Below, in pieces: positions 13,073 to 21,323 of a DNA stretch of 25,456 nt. The notes under the pieces were generated by a model, which worked only from the letters and a program-made list of their open reading frames with translations, was not told where the DNA came from and did not search any database. Position 1 is the stretch's first letter. Every line of letters starts with the position of its first letter. Source of the stretch: JBBSVE01 sp038233815 (GTDB lineage: Bacteria > Pseudomonadota > Alphaproteobacteria > Rhodobacterales > Rhodobacteraceae); assembly GCA_038233815.1 (NCBI GenBank), contig JBBSVE010000037.1, positions 1-25,456 of the forward strand. The letters run 5' to 3'. The position numbers and the translations under genes are program-made.

Positions 13073-15034
13073 TCAGTTCTTTCCCAGCAGCTTGCGCAAT
13101 GCCCGTCCGGCCTCATCGACCGCCGCGTCCTTGGCGCGGCGCTTGGCGGCATCGTTGAACCCTTCGCCTTCCTCCGGCCTGATGCCGAGCCGTTCCGCAG
13201 CCTTCGCCTTCAGCGCGTCCTTTTGCCCGGCCAGTTCCTGATCCGCGAGCGCCTTGAGATCAATCCGGTAGGCAAGGTCGGACCACGGGCCCGACACGAT
13301 CAGCGGCACCCGGATCCCGCCGGAGCCGTCTTCCTTCACCAGCGCCGTCGGCTCGATCCGGTAGGAAAGGCTGCGCTTGCCCAGATCCACCGTCCCCGCG
13401 CCAGCCGCCGTCACATAAGGCGCCCGCAGCAACAGATCGTCGTTGCGGAGCACGCCGCCCGCGATGGAGAAGCTGCCCGTGATCGCGTCGAAAATAGTCC
13501 GCGCACCTTTTCCGACATAGCTCACGTCCAGCGTCCTGAGCATCCCCACCAGATCGAGCCCGCGCAACTCGCCCTGACCGACCGCAAGCGACCCCGATCC
13601 CGACAGCGACCCCATGATCGCCGCCACCGATGCGCCCGAGCCCAGAACCTTCAGCCGCACGTCGCCCGTCGCGGCCGGCCGGTCGAAGCCCGCAAGCCGC
13701 TCCAACGCGGTCCGCATATCGACGCCGGATAGGGTGAGATCACCACCGACCGACAGCCCTCCGCGCCCGTTGACGACGACATTGCCCGCGAGCGTTCCGC
13801 CGTAAGCCGCGATCCCGCGCGACTCCACCACCGCACGGGACCGGTCCAGTGTCAGCCGCAGGTCGGACGCGCCGAGGGTCAGAAACCCCAGATCGACGCT
13901 CCCGGCCTTCAGCGCCAGATCGGCATCGAAAAGCGCCAGCGCGCTGACATCAATCGGCGTCTCCGGCCACCCCTTCGCTGGACTGGAGGGAGCCGGACCT
14001 ACCGCCGGGGCCGGTGCCGCCTTGCCGGCAGTGAAATCCAGCGCCCCGCCCACCAGACGGGCAGTGATCTTCGGCCGCTCGCCCGACAGGGTCAGGTCCG
14101 CATCCCCCGTGACCCGGTTCCCGTCGAGCGTCAGGGTGCCGCCCCGCAGATGCGCCGAGCCGTCCGGCGCCAGCGTCACCCGGCCCGAAAGCGTCCGCAC
14201 CTGCGCGCCAAACCCCTGCGGCAGTGCGGGCGCAGGCAGACCGGCCAGCGCCATCACGCCGTCCAGATCGGCGAGATCCAGCGCAAGGTCGCCCTCCGCC
14301 GCCACGGGCGACAGTCCCGCCCGCCCCTCGAACGCCACCGTGGATGCGCCCAGCGTGGCCTTGAGCGTCGCCCCCTCCACCCCTCCCGATAGGAACGGTG
14401 CCGCCCGATCCACACGCAGGTCCGCCGTCAGCGCCTTGCCTGCGACGGTGCCGGTCATTTGCACCGTGGCAGGCCCCGCAAAGTCGGGAACTGCCGCCTC
14501 CGCCTCGATCCCGCTGACGTCAAGCGTCATGCCGCCGGGCCGGTGATCGACGTAGCGCAACCGCCCGTCCCGCACCGTCGCCCGGTCGAGAGATATGGTC
14601 CGGCCCGGATCCGCACTCCCCCCGGACGCGGCGGCGGGGGCCACTTCCGTCCCCGCCAGTTCCCAGTTCGCCTGACCGTCGGAGGCCCGTTCCAGCAGGA
14701 TCTCCGGCGCCTCAAAGGCCAGATCGGTGATCCGCACCGTCCCGCCGAAAAGCGCCGCCGGATCCACCCCGATCGACAGCCCCTTCGCGCGCAGCATCGG
14801 CCCCTCCTTGGACCAGGCGGCATTGGACAGCGTCACGGGCCCGGTCTTCACCCCCAGCACGGGCCAGAGCGAGGGGCGCACAGGCCCCTCGACGTTAAGC
14901 ACGCGCCCCGTGGACCGGAGCATCTGCGCCGCAGCATAGGTCGCGACCTTCTGGGCGGGGAGGAGGAAGACCAGCCCCGCCGCCACCACGGCCAGCACCA
15001 AAACGCCGAAGATAATCCGCACGACCCACCGCAT
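13073..15034 (-). CDS. AsmA family envelope protein
   Basis: 653 residues, anchored by one N-terminal helix (about 4-24, VVRIIFGVLVLAVVAAGLVF). A long beta-rich periplasmic part follows. The AsmA N-terminal pattern shows VLNVEGPVRPSLWPVLGVKT and LSIGVDPAALFGGTVRITDL. The AsmA C-terminal pattern occupies about 520-610 (MGSLSGSGSLAVGQGELRGL, LVGMLRTLD). The tail is charged, with KAKAAERLGIRP near the end. AsmA-like proteins form grooves thought to carry phospholipid between the inner and outer membranes. The open frame reaches back to 16681, but everything beyond 15034 is antisense to rimO. The ATG at 15032-15034 starts the membrane helix and has a GGGGGAG stretch about 8 bases upstream. It is divergent from rimO (114 bp apart). 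Confidence 0.9.
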   Translation of the reverse strand: MRWVVRIIFGVLVLAVVAAGLVFLLPAQKVATYAAAQMLRSTGRVLNVEGPVRPSLWPVLGVKTGPVTLSNAAWSKEGPMLRAKGLSIGVDPAALFGGTVRITDLAFEAPEILLERASDGQANWELAGTEVAPAAASGGSADPGRTISLDRATVRDGRLRYVDHRPGGMTLDVSGIEAEAAVPDFAGPATVQMTGTVAGKALTADLRVDRAAPFLSGGVEGATLKATLGASTVAFEGRAGLSPVAAEGDLALDLADLDGVMALAGLPAPALPQGFGAQVRTLSGRVTLAPDGSAHLRGGTLTLDGNRVTGDADLTLSGERPKITARLVGGALDFTAGKAAPAPAVGPAPSSPAKGWPETPIDVSALALFDADLALKAGSVDLGFLTLGASDLRLTLDRSRAVVESRGIAAYGGTLAGNVVVNGRGGLSVGGDLTLSGVDMRTALERLAGFDRPAATGDVRLKVLGSGASVAAIMGSLSGSGSLAVGQGELRGLDLVGMLRTLDVSYVGKGARTIFDAITGSFSIAGGVLRNDDLLLRAPYVTAAGAGTVDLGKRSLSYRIEPTALVKEDGSGGIRVPLIVSGPWSDLAYRIDLKALADQELAGQKDALKAKAAERLGIRPEEGEGFNDAAKRRAKDAAVDEAGRALRKLLGKN

Positions 15035-15113
15035 CCCGCACGCTCCCCCCCGGTTTCGAGCCCGCACCCTACCGGCCGTGCCCGCCTGCGTCCACGGGGC
15101 CCCAGAGCGCCGC

Positions 15114-15142
15114 TTCCCCCGCGCGCCGTTCCCCGCTATAGA
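15114..15142 (+). promoter_or_regulatory. Predicted leaderless promoter of rimO
   Basis: TATAGA at 15137-15142 lies exactly 6 bases before the rimO ATG, with a weak TTCCCC 17 bp upstream at 15114-15119. No Shine-Dalgarno sequence fits between box and start codon. The expected +1 is the A of the ATG. Confidence 0.4.
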
Positions 15143-15148
15143 CGCGCC

Positions 15149-16528
15149 ATGCCAATCAACCCGCCCGACCTGCGCCCCGACCTCGCCCGCGCCGCGGTGC
15201 CCGCCACGCGCACCGTTTCGGGTCGCGCGGCGCAGCCGACCATTGGCATGGTCTCGCTCGGCTGCCCCAAGGCGCTCGTCGACAGCGAGCGGATCCTGAC
15301 CCGGCTGCGGGCGGAGGGCTATGCGATCAGCCCCGATTATGCCGGGGCCGATGCGGTGATCGTGAACACATGCGGTTTTCTGGACAGCGCCAAGGCCGAA
15401 AGCCTCGGTGCCATCGGCGAGGCGCTGGCGGAGAACGGGCGCGTGATCGTCACCGGCTGTCTCGGGGCGGAGCCGGACTATATCACCGGCGCGCATCCGA
15501 GGGTTCTGGCCGTGACCGGGCCGCATCAGTATGAGGCGGTGCTCGATGCCGTCCACGCCGCCGTGCCGCCCGACCCGGACCCGTTCATCGACCTGCTGCC
15601 CGCCTCCGGCGTCAGCCTGACGCCGCGGCACTACAGCTATCTGAAGATCTCCGAGGGCTGCAATCACAAGTGCCGCTTCTGCATCATCCCCGACATGCGT
15701 GGCCGCCTGCAATCGCGTCCCGCCCATGCGGTCGTGCGCGAGGCGGAGCGGCTGGTGGCGGCGGGGGTGCGCGAGCTCCTCGTCATCTCGCAGGACACCT
15801 CGGCCTACGGGCTCGACCTCCGCCATGCAACGGAGCGGGGCCACCGGGCGCATATCACCGATCTTGCGCGCGATCTGGGCAGCCTCGGCGCATGGGTGCG
15901 GCTGCATTACGTCTATCCCTATCCCCATGTCCGCGACCTGATCCCCCTGATGGCGGAGGGGCTGGTGCTGCCCTATCTCGACATTCCGTTCCAGCATGCC
16001 CATCCCGACACGCTGCGCCGGATGGCGCGGCCTGCCGCCGGTGCGCGGACGCTGGACGAGATCGCGGCATGGCGCGCCATTTGCCCGGACATCGCCCTCC
16101 GCTCCACCTTCATCGTGGGCTATCCCGGTGAGACGGAGGCAGAGTTCCAGACCTTGCTCGACTGGCTCGACGCGGCCCAACTCGACCGCGTCGGGTGCTT
16201 TCAGTATGAGGATGTCGCCGGCGCGCGGTCGAACGCGCTGCCGGACCATGTCGCGCCGGAGGTGAAGCAGGACCGCTGGAACCGATTCATGGAAAAGGCG
16301 CAGGCGATTTCGGCAGCCAAGCTCGCGGCGAAGGTCGGGCGCACGCTGGACGTGATCGTGGACACGGTGGACGAGGACGGCGCCACCTGCCGCACCACCG
16401 CCGACGCGCCGGAGATCGACGGCAACCTCTTCATCGACGAAGGGTTCGCGGACCTCTCTCCCGGCGATATCCGCAGGGTGACGGTGGAGGAGGCAGGCGA
16501 CTACGACCTCTGGGGCCGCCTGACCTGA
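15149..16528 (+). CDS. rimO: Ribosomal protein S12 methylthiotransferase RimO
   Basis: A 459-residue radical SAM enzyme that adds a methylthio group to an aspartate of ribosomal protein S12. The N-terminal UPF0004 domain has the three cluster cysteines Cys39 (VSLGCPKALVDSE), Cys75 (VNTCGFLDSAK) and Cys104 (VTGCLGAEPD). The radical SAM motif CNHKCRFCIIP gives Cys171, Cys175 and Cys178. Further family blocks are LLVISQDTSAYG, LPYLDIPFQHAHPDTLRRM, RSTFIVGYPGETEAEF and FQYEDVAGARS. A C-terminal TRAM domain follows (about 390-459). DSERI near the first cysteine and QHAHPD favour RimO over MiaB. The longer open frame upstream is antisense to the AsmA gene. It converges on the DUF2254 gene with a 16-bp gap. 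Confidence 0.97.
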   Translation: MPINPPDLRPDLARAAVPATRTVSGRAAQPTIGMVSLGCPKALVDSERILTRLRAEGYAISPDYAGADAVIVNTCGFLDSAKAESLGAIGEALAENGRVIVTGCLGAEPDYITGAHPRVLAVTGPHQYEAVLDAVHAAVPPDPDPFIDLLPASGVSLTPRHYSYLKISEGCNHKCRFCIIPDMRGRLQSRPAHAVVREAERLVAAGVRELLVISQDTSAYGLDLRHATERGHRAHITDLARDLGSLGAWVRLHYVYPYPHVRDLIPLMAEGLVLPYLDIPFQHAHPDTLRRMARPAAGARTLDEIAAWRAICPDIALRSTFIVGYPGETEAEFQTLLDWLDAAQLDRVGCFQYEDVAGARSNALPDHVAPEVKQDRWNRFMEKAQAISAAKLAAKVGRTLDVIVDTVDEDGATCRTTADAPEIDGNLFIDEGFADLSPGDIRRVTVEEAGDYDLWGRLT

Positions 16529-16544
16529 CGCCGCCCGCGTAGTT

Positions 16545-17813
16545 TCACAACGCCATCCCGCCGCCGGGGTTCGCGGTGGTCGCGACCGCACGCGCGACCC
16601 TTCGTATGGAGTCCATCTCCCCCGGCAGATTGTCGCCCGACGCGGCCCGCGCCAGCGCATCTTGGGACTGGCGCCACGCACCGGGGCCGAACACCTCCGG
16701 CGACATCTCGACCAGCGCCAGAAGCATCTTCTGGAGTCGGATCTGCACGGAATAGATCTTCGCCCCGTCGCGCGCGATGGCCGGAAATACGTCGGCCATC
16801 ATGTCGGCCATCAGAAGCGGCGGCACATGGACCCGAGAAAAGCGAAGATCCTCTTCCCCCGGTGTCCGCCAGAGCGCGAGGAGCCGGACCGCGCGCGTCA
16901 GAATGTCGATTGCCGTGCCCGGATCGTTGACCGCGGGCGACAGCGCGCGTTGCGCGATCTCGGCCAACACGCAGAGGCCAAAGCGCGGGTCCTGGTCGAA
17001 GCTGCGCGTGTCGTCGATGCTGAAGGCGTTGCGGACGTCGTCGAACCCCGCGCCTGCTCCGCCCTCGACATGGGCGAGCGGCGCCGCCCCGTGGACGAAC
17101 GTACCCGGCATGGCCGTGACGAACACCCGCGCATCCGTCTCCTTCGCCCAGTCCTGCAGGGCTTCCAGATCCACATGCCGCACGTAGCCCACCGCAGGCC
17201 CCGTCACCGCCCATGTGCCCGGCGGCGGGCCGCCCTCGTGCATGTGCGCGCCGAGCGACGGGTCCTTCACCCGCGTCTGGATCGCCTCGCGCGCGGATGT
17301 CTCCACCTTCCCGATCGAATCGGTCATCAGTCCGAACACGGTGAGATGCTGGATCCACCGGATCATCGCGACCACCACGGTGATGACGACAAACACGGTA
17401 ACCGCGAACAGAACCAACCGCTCGTTCTTGGAATAGAGCCCGCCCTGCAGCGCGATAAGTCCGATCAGGCTGAAGATGAAGCCGCCGAGAAAAATCGACA
17501 GCACCCGCTGCGTCGTGCGGTCAACCGACAGCAGTTTCGTCACCCGCGGGGTCACGGAACTCGACGCGTTGGCCAGCGCCTGCACCATCACGGAAAGCGA
17601 GAAGGTCACGACCGTCAGCAGCGTCGTGGCGAGAATGGTCAGGATCGGCGCCACGGCATCGGCGCCGAACTTGTCGGCCAGCCCGTCGGGCAGGAGCCGC
17701 CCCACGAAGGCCGCCAAGAACGCGGTCATCAGCCCGAGCAGCGCAAACGCCACCGCGATGACCCAGAGCTTCTGGAAGAGCTGGTGCGCGAACCAGCGGA
17801 ATTTCGTTATCAT
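16545..17813 (-). CDS. DUF2254 family membrane protein
   Basis: 422 residues. Four hydrophobic segments lie in the first ~155 (LWVIAVAFALLGLMTAFLA, ILTILATTLLTVVTFSLSVM, IFLGGFIFSLIGLIAL, LVLFAVTVFVVITVVVAMI). A soluble C-terminal region of about 260 residues then contains VRHVDLEALQDWA, FGLCVLAEIAQRALSPAVND and PGTAIDILTRAV, which are DUF2254 hallmarks. The family is widespread but has no assigned function; an inner-membrane channel-like or sensing role has been guessed elsewhere without proof. The ATG at 17811-17813 is preferred to a GTG at 17849, since the protein then begins with a short basic stretch before helix 1. The gap to the M48 protease gene is 85 bp, and both neighbours are unrelated in function. 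Confidence 0.88.
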   Translation of the reverse strand: MITKFRWFAHQLFQKLWVIAVAFALLGLMTAFLAAFVGRLLPDGLADKFGADAVAPILTILATTLLTVVTFSLSVMVQALANASSSVTPRVTKLLSVDRTTQRVLSIFLGGFIFSLIGLIALQGGLYSKNERLVLFAVTVFVVITVVVAMIRWIQHLTVFGLMTDSIGKVETSAREAIQTRVKDPSLGAHMHEGGPPPGTWAVTGPAVGYVRHVDLEALQDWAKETDARVFVTAMPGTFVHGAAPLAHVEGGAGAGFDDVRNAFSIDDTRSFDQDPRFGLCVLAEIAQRALSPAVNDPGTAIDILTRAVRLLALWRTPGEEDLRFSRVHVPPLLMADMMADVFPAIARDGAKIYSVQIRLQKMLLALVEMSPEVFGPGAWRQSQDALARAASGDNLPGEMDSIRRVARAVATTANPGGGMAL

Positions 17814-17898
17814 GGCGATCCATTCCGGGCGACGCCATCTGTGTGCCACAGAGAGCGCCGCCCCCGCAATCCGAAGGTCCGGTCAGGCCTGCGACCGA

Positions 17899-18639
17899 TC
17901 AGAATGCCGGCACCTTGCCGCGCGCGAGTCCGTCGACCGTCTCCCTCACCACGGCGAGCCGTCTGGCGTTCGGCGGGTGGGTGCCGAGAAACCGGTTGCC
18001 CGGATCGGGAATGCGGTTGAAGAACTGCGCGCCCCGCACCGCCGAGAAGCCCGCCTCTTGGGTGATGATGGAGCCGAGCTCATCGGCCTGCAGCTCGAAC
18101 GCCTTGGAGAACCGGCGCGCGCCCACGCTGGCGCCCACTTTCTGCGCGCGCCGCACCTCGGCCGCGTCGCCGCCGCCTACCGCGACCAGCATCCCGGCCA
18201 GCAGTGCGCCCTCCCGCGCGCTGGCCTCGGTCTGCGGTATATGGCCGAGGATATGGTGCGAGGCCTCGTGCCCCATGACAAAGGCGATCTCGTCGGTGTT
18301 GTCGGCCTGTGCGATCAGGCCCAGCGTGAAGCCGAGGATCGGGCGGCCGTCGGGGGCCAGCATCTGAAAGGCGTTGGGCTGCTGGCCGGGGCGGTCGTCC
18401 ACGACGATCAGGAAATCGCACCGTCGCGCAATGTCGATCCGGCGGCAGGTCCGTTCGGCCACCGGCTCCATCCGCGCCACGGCGGCGACGAAGTTCTGCG
18501 CGGCCCGGCCGGGATTTTCGCCGCGCGCCGTCAGCGCTTTTTCGAACGGCACGGGCGCGGACATCGGCGCGCAGCCCGACACCGCGACACATCCGGCGAC
18601 CAGTGCCGCGCCGATCGCATAGAGCCGTCCCACCGCCAT
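17899..18639 (-). CDS. M48-family metalloprotease, predicted lipoprotein
   Basis: 246 residues. The start is a signal peptide (about 1-22) with lipobox VSGC at 20-23, so the mature protein would carry lipid on Cys23. The zinc site is HEASH at 124-128 within VMGHEASHHILGH, and the third ligand is Glu182 in FELQADELG. NAFQMLAPDGRPILGF before the motif and FLGTHPPNARRL near the end are typical of the M48/Oma1-BepA-LoiP group, which clears or repairs misfolded outer-membrane proteins. The protein is shorter than BepA and has no TPR domain. The open frame runs upstream to 18735; the ATG at 18639 is chosen because it begins the signal peptide. It is divergent from the small protein at 18755. Confidence 0.9.
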   Translation of the reverse strand: MAVGRLYAIGAALVAGCVAVSGCAPMSAPVPFEKALTARGENPGRAAQNFVAAVARMEPVAERTCRRIDIARRCDFLIVVDDRPGQQPNAFQMLAPDGRPILGFTLGLIAQADNTDEIAFVMGHEASHHILGHIPQTEASAREGALLAGMLVAVGGGDAAEVRRAQKVGASVGARRFSKAFELQADELGSIITQEAGFSAVRGAQFFNRIPDPGNRFLGTHPPNARRLAVVRETVDGLARGKVPAF

Positions 18640-18720
18640 CACCCACCCCGTTCGCGCGCCCGGCGACCCTACCGGGGGCGCCCGCGCGCCGAAAGCCCTA
18701 TCGCCCGCGCGACACCGGAC

Positions 18721-18748
18721 TTGTGCGCGGGCCACGGTCTTGTATCCT
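18721..18748 (+). promoter_or_regulatory. Predicted leaderless promoter of the 81-residue protein gene
   Basis: TTGTGC (18721-18726) and TATCCT (18743-18748) are 16 bp apart, and six bases separate the latter from the ATG at 18755. No ribosome-binding site is present. The layout matches those before rimO and ymdB. Confidence 0.4.
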
Positions 18749-18754
18749 CATCCC

Positions 18755-19000
18755 ATGTTCACCATCGAGCACGAGTTCGACGCGACCGTGGTCACCCTGA
18801 TCGACGAGGGGTCCGTCCACCTGACCGCGGATGTCACGATCTCCGCCTTCGAGGATTGCGTGACGCTGGATCAGGACGATCCGCGCGGCGAGGGTCGCGT
18901 GACGATCACGCTCTCGATGGCGCAGGTGGCCGATCTCAGGGCGGCACTCGACCTGCCCGAGGGAAGCTACCGCATTACGAAACCGCCCACCACGCCCTGA
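18755..19000 (+). CDS. Hypothetical protein, 81 residues
   Basis: Not recognised with confidence. The protein is small, acidic and soluble, with no signal peptide or membrane helix: MFTIEHEFDATVVTLIDEG opens it, AFEDCVTLDQDD is central, and ITLSMAQVADLRAALDLPEG ends it. Alternating hydrophobic residues early suggest a beta-sheet start and a closing helix. I have a weak memory of similar proteins in other Rhodobacterales. Codon use is strongly GC at third positions, supporting a real gene. The ATG at 18755 is preferred to an in-frame TTG at 18740. The lipoprotein gene follows after 25 bp on the same strand, so the pair is probably an operon. Confidence 0.7.
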   Translation: MFTIEHEFDATVVTLIDEGSVHLTADVTISAFEDCVTLDQDDPRGEGRVTITLSMAQVADLRAALDLPEGSYRITKPPTTP

Positions 19001-19025
19001 CCCCTCACCCCACTCGCAGGTTGCC

Positions 19026-19469
19026 ATGTCCGATCACACCGCATCCGTCCAGGGCCGAACCGCCCCGCTCCGCCTGTCGCTCGCCTGCGTGGTTTTGGCG
19101 GGCCTCACGCTTACGGCCTGCTCGCCGCGCCAGATCTGCATCAATGGGGCGACCCGCGACCTGCGGGTGCTGAACGGGCTCATCGCCGAGACGGAAGGCA
19201 ACCTGCAACGCGGCTACGGGCTGCGCGACGAGACCCGGACCGATACGCGGTGGGTGCTTTGCGATCCCGGCGCGCCCGCGACGCCGACTTCGCCCGCCCG
19301 CCCGCCGCGCCGCTGTCTGGAGGATTTCGACTATACCGTGACCCGCCCCGCCGCCATCGACCTTGGCGTGGAGGCGCAGAAGCTCACCTCGATGCGCGCC
19401 AAGCAACGCCAGCTGAGCCGCGCGGCGGGCCCGGCGATCGAGGCTTGCAAGCGCGCTAACCCGAAGTAG
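19026..19469 (+). CDS. Hypothetical lipoprotein, 147 residues
   Basis: No known domain recognised. After a polar n-region come a hydrophobic stretch (about 17-30, LSLACVVLAGLTL) and the lipobox LTAC, which places lipidation at Cys32 and an envelope location. The mature part has two further conserved-looking sections, SPRQICINGATRDLRVLNGL and AEGNLQRGYG-like GNLQRGYGLRDETRT, a Pro/Ala-rich bridge, then RCLEDFDYTVTRPAAIDLG and a basic helical tail. Several cysteines (37-38 region, WVLCDPG, RRCLED, EACKRA) could form disulfides in the periplasm. It is next to the 81-residue gene (25 bp) and converges on the SDR gene with 8 bp between stops. Confidence 0.75.
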   Translation: MSDHTASVQGRTAPLRLSLACVVLAGLTLTACSPRQICINGATRDLRVLNGLIAETEGNLQRGYGLRDETRTDTRWVLCDPGAPATPTSPARPPRRCLEDFDYTVTRPAAIDLGVEAQKLTSMRAKQRQLSRAAGPAIEACKRANPK

Positions 19470-19477
19470 GCAGCGCC

Positions 19478-20287
19478 TCAGAATACCGGCGCCTGCACGC
19501 CATCGATGAGGCTCCGCCCGCCGTCGAGCGTTACCACCTGCCCGGTCATGAAGCCGGACGCATCCGAGGCGAGATACTGCACCGTCTCCGCGATCTCGTC
19601 CGCGGCGGCGATGCGGCCCAAGGGCGTGCCCGCGATAATCTCATCGCGCCAATCGGGGCTGTCCTTCAGTGCGGACTGGAGGCTCGACGTCATGATGGAG
19701 CCGAACGACACCGCATTCACCCGGATCCCCCGCGGCGCCAGATCGATGGCCATGGCGCGGGTCATCTGCTCCACTGCGGCGCAGCTCATGGCGTAACCCA
19801 TCAGCCCCGGTTGCGGCCGCGCCGTGACGATGGACGACAGGTTGACGATGGCGCCGATCCGCTCCGCCGCACCGCCCTCCCGCTCCGCCTGCGCGATCAT
19901 CCGTTTCGCGGTCAGCTGCGACAGCCGGAGCGCCGAAAGCGCGTTCTTCTGCCACATCGCCTCCACCGCATCCGCCTCGGGGTCGAGCGGATCGGACGGC
20001 AAGACCTGGCGACTCGCGTTCACAAGGATGTCGACCCGGTCGAATGCGTCGATCGTCGCGGACAGCAGGTTGGCCAGTGTCAGCTTCGCGCAGAGATCGC
20101 CGCCGAAGAACCGCAGCGCCCCCTCCTCGCGCGCCTCCTCGCCGCATTCGCGGTCGAGGCGGGCCTCGTCCATGTCAGCGAACATGACGTTGGCCCCTTT
20201 GTCGAGAAAATGCCGCGCTATGGCGAGGCCCACGCCCGCGGCGGAACCAGTGACGATGGCGGTCTTGCCGGAAATGGAAAAGGACAT
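19478..20287 (-). CDS. SDR-fold protein lacking the catalytic lysine
   Basis: The 269-residue classical short-chain dehydrogenase fold shows TGSAAGVG at 13-20 (cofactor loop), ADMDEARLD, GGDL at 62-65 and DILVNASRQ at 86-94, where the usual NNAG is changed. Asn115, Ser152 (NLSSIVT) and Tyr165 are at the standard spacing (Ser to Tyr, 13). However, the residue four after the tyrosine is Cys169 (GYAMSC) rather than lysine. The C-terminal part is ordinary: PRGIRVNAVSFGSIMT, TPLGRIAAADEIAETVQYLA and TGQVVTLDGG. Without the lysine, normal hydride chemistry should be weak or lost; a binding or regulatory role, or altered chemistry, is possible. The ATG at 20287 is preferred over a long upstream extension. 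It follows the methyltransferase gene by 25 bp, as the last gene of the clpS set. Confidence 0.85.
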   Translation of the reverse strand: MSFSISGKTAIVTGSAAGVGLAIARHFLDKGANVMFADMDEARLDRECGEEAREEGALRFFGGDLCAKLTLANLLSATIDAFDRVDILVNASRQVLPSDPLDPEADAVEAMWQKNALSALRLSQLTAKRMIAQAEREGGAAERIGAIVNLSSIVTARPQPGLMGYAMSCAAVEQMTRAMAIDLAPRGIRVNAVSFGSIMTSSLQSALKDSPDWRDEIIAGTPLGRIAAADEIAETVQYLASDASGFMTGQVVTLDGGRSLIDGVQAPVF

Positions 20288-20312
20288 GGGGTTTCGACCT
20301 TGGGACTGGGGG

Positions 20313-21323
20313 TCAGCGCGGGGCGCGGACGGGTCTGGAGGCGCGCACCAACCGGAAGGTCGCGTCGCCGCCGATTTCCTCCACCTCCGCGAAGAGGGTG
20401 TGGAGCGGCCGAACATAGGGCAGATGGCGGTTCGCGACCAGCCAGAGCGTGCCGTTTGGCGTCAGAAGCCGCGCCGCCGCCGTCAGGAATGCCACACCGA
20501 GCGAGGTATCGGGCACCCGCCCATGATGGAACGGCGGGTTGCAGACCACCGCATCGACGCCGCCCTCCAGCCGGAAAGTCATAGCGTCGGCCCAATGAAA
20601 GAGCGCCCTGGGATCGGTGACATTGACCCGCGCGCAGTCGATCGCGGCCGCCTCTGCCTCCACCAGATGCAATTCGCGCACGCCCTGCCGCTCCAGCACG
20701 CTGCGCGACAGATAGCCCCACCCCGCGCCGAGATCGACGACCCGCCCGCCGAGCTTTTCCGGCAGCATCGCGGCCAGCAGCGCGGAGCCGCGGTCCGGCC
20801 CGTCGGCGGAAAAGAGGCCGGGCACGGTGCGAAAGCCGTCCACGTCCCCCGGCCGGGCGGTCCAGTCGGCGAACCCCCAGCCATCGTCGCCGTCGCCCCG
20901 CGCATGGAAGGAAAAGAGCTTGCCATGTGCCTTGGATACCGGGTCCGACACCGGGACCCGCGCGCGCAGGTCGCGCAGGACGGAAACCACGCCGTCTGAC
21001 TTCTGGCCGTCCACCACAACGAGCCCGCCCGGTGCCACCGCCGCCACCGCCGCCGCGATCATGCCCCGCGCCTCCGCCTTTGCGCGCGGCAGGCAGACGA
21101 TTGCCACGGCACCGCGGGCATCGCCGAGGTCAGGGACGGTGTCGAACCCCTGTGCCACAAACCAGTCGTGATCGGGGCGGAACCCCTGCACGACCCGGAC
21201 CCGCTGCACCGGCAGGGCCGTCAGATCGTCCCCCGCATGAGGTTGCAGCACGAGGATCATGCCCGCGTCGGGCAGGATCAGCGCGCCGCTGTCGAGTGCG
21301 AGGTCGAGACGTGCAGCATCCAT
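20313..21323 (-). CDS. RsmC-like class I SAM methyltransferase (rRNA guanine-N2 type)
   Basis: 336 residues in two halves, as in RsmC. An N-terminal degenerate methyltransferase-like domain spans about 1-165 (VVDGQKSDGVVSVLRD, KAHGKLFSFHA). The active C-terminal domain follows: FSADGPDRGSALLAAMLPE, VVDLGAGWGYLSRSVLE (SAM-binding motif I), HLVEAEAAAIDCARVN, DAVVCNPPFHHGR (the catalytic NPPF, which flips out a base in N-methyltransferases) and GVAFLTAAARLLTPNGTLWL. RsmC methylates G1207 of 16S rRNA; RlmG is the 23S relative, and either target is possible. The ATG at 21323 is chosen; a TTG at 21335 is in frame. The gap from clpS is 57 bp and holds a small hairpin. Confidence 0.9.
   Translation of the reverse strand: MDAARLDLALDSGALILPDAGMILVLQPHAGDDLTALPVQRVRVVQGFRPDHDWFVAQGFDTVPDLGDARGAVAIVCLPRAKAEARGMIAAAVAAVAPGGLVVVDGQKSDGVVSVLRDLRARVPVSDPVSKAHGKLFSFHARGDGDDGWGFADWTARPGDVDGFRTVPGLFSADGPDRGSALLAAMLPEKLGGRVVDLGAGWGYLSRSVLERQGVRELHLVEAEAAAIDCARVNVTDPRALFHWADAMTFRLEGGVDAVVCNPPFHHGRVPDTSLGVAFLTAAARLLTPNGTLWLVANRHLPYVRPLHTLFAEVEEIGGDATFRLVRASRPVRAPR

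Noticed and set aside
14459..15148. 230-codon upstream extension of the rimO frame
   Set aside because: Antisense to the AsmA gene, Pro/Arg/His-rich, no family match; rimO starts at 15149.
15035..16681. 549-codon upstream extension of the AsmA frame
   Set aside because: Antisense to rimO and compositionally a mirror of it; the AsmA membrane helix begins at 15034.
16662..19173. Long plus-strand frames opposite the DUF2254 and M48 genes
   Set aside because: Mirror-image frames with repetitive Arg/His/Gly content; the minus-strand genes have clear domains and catalytic motifs.
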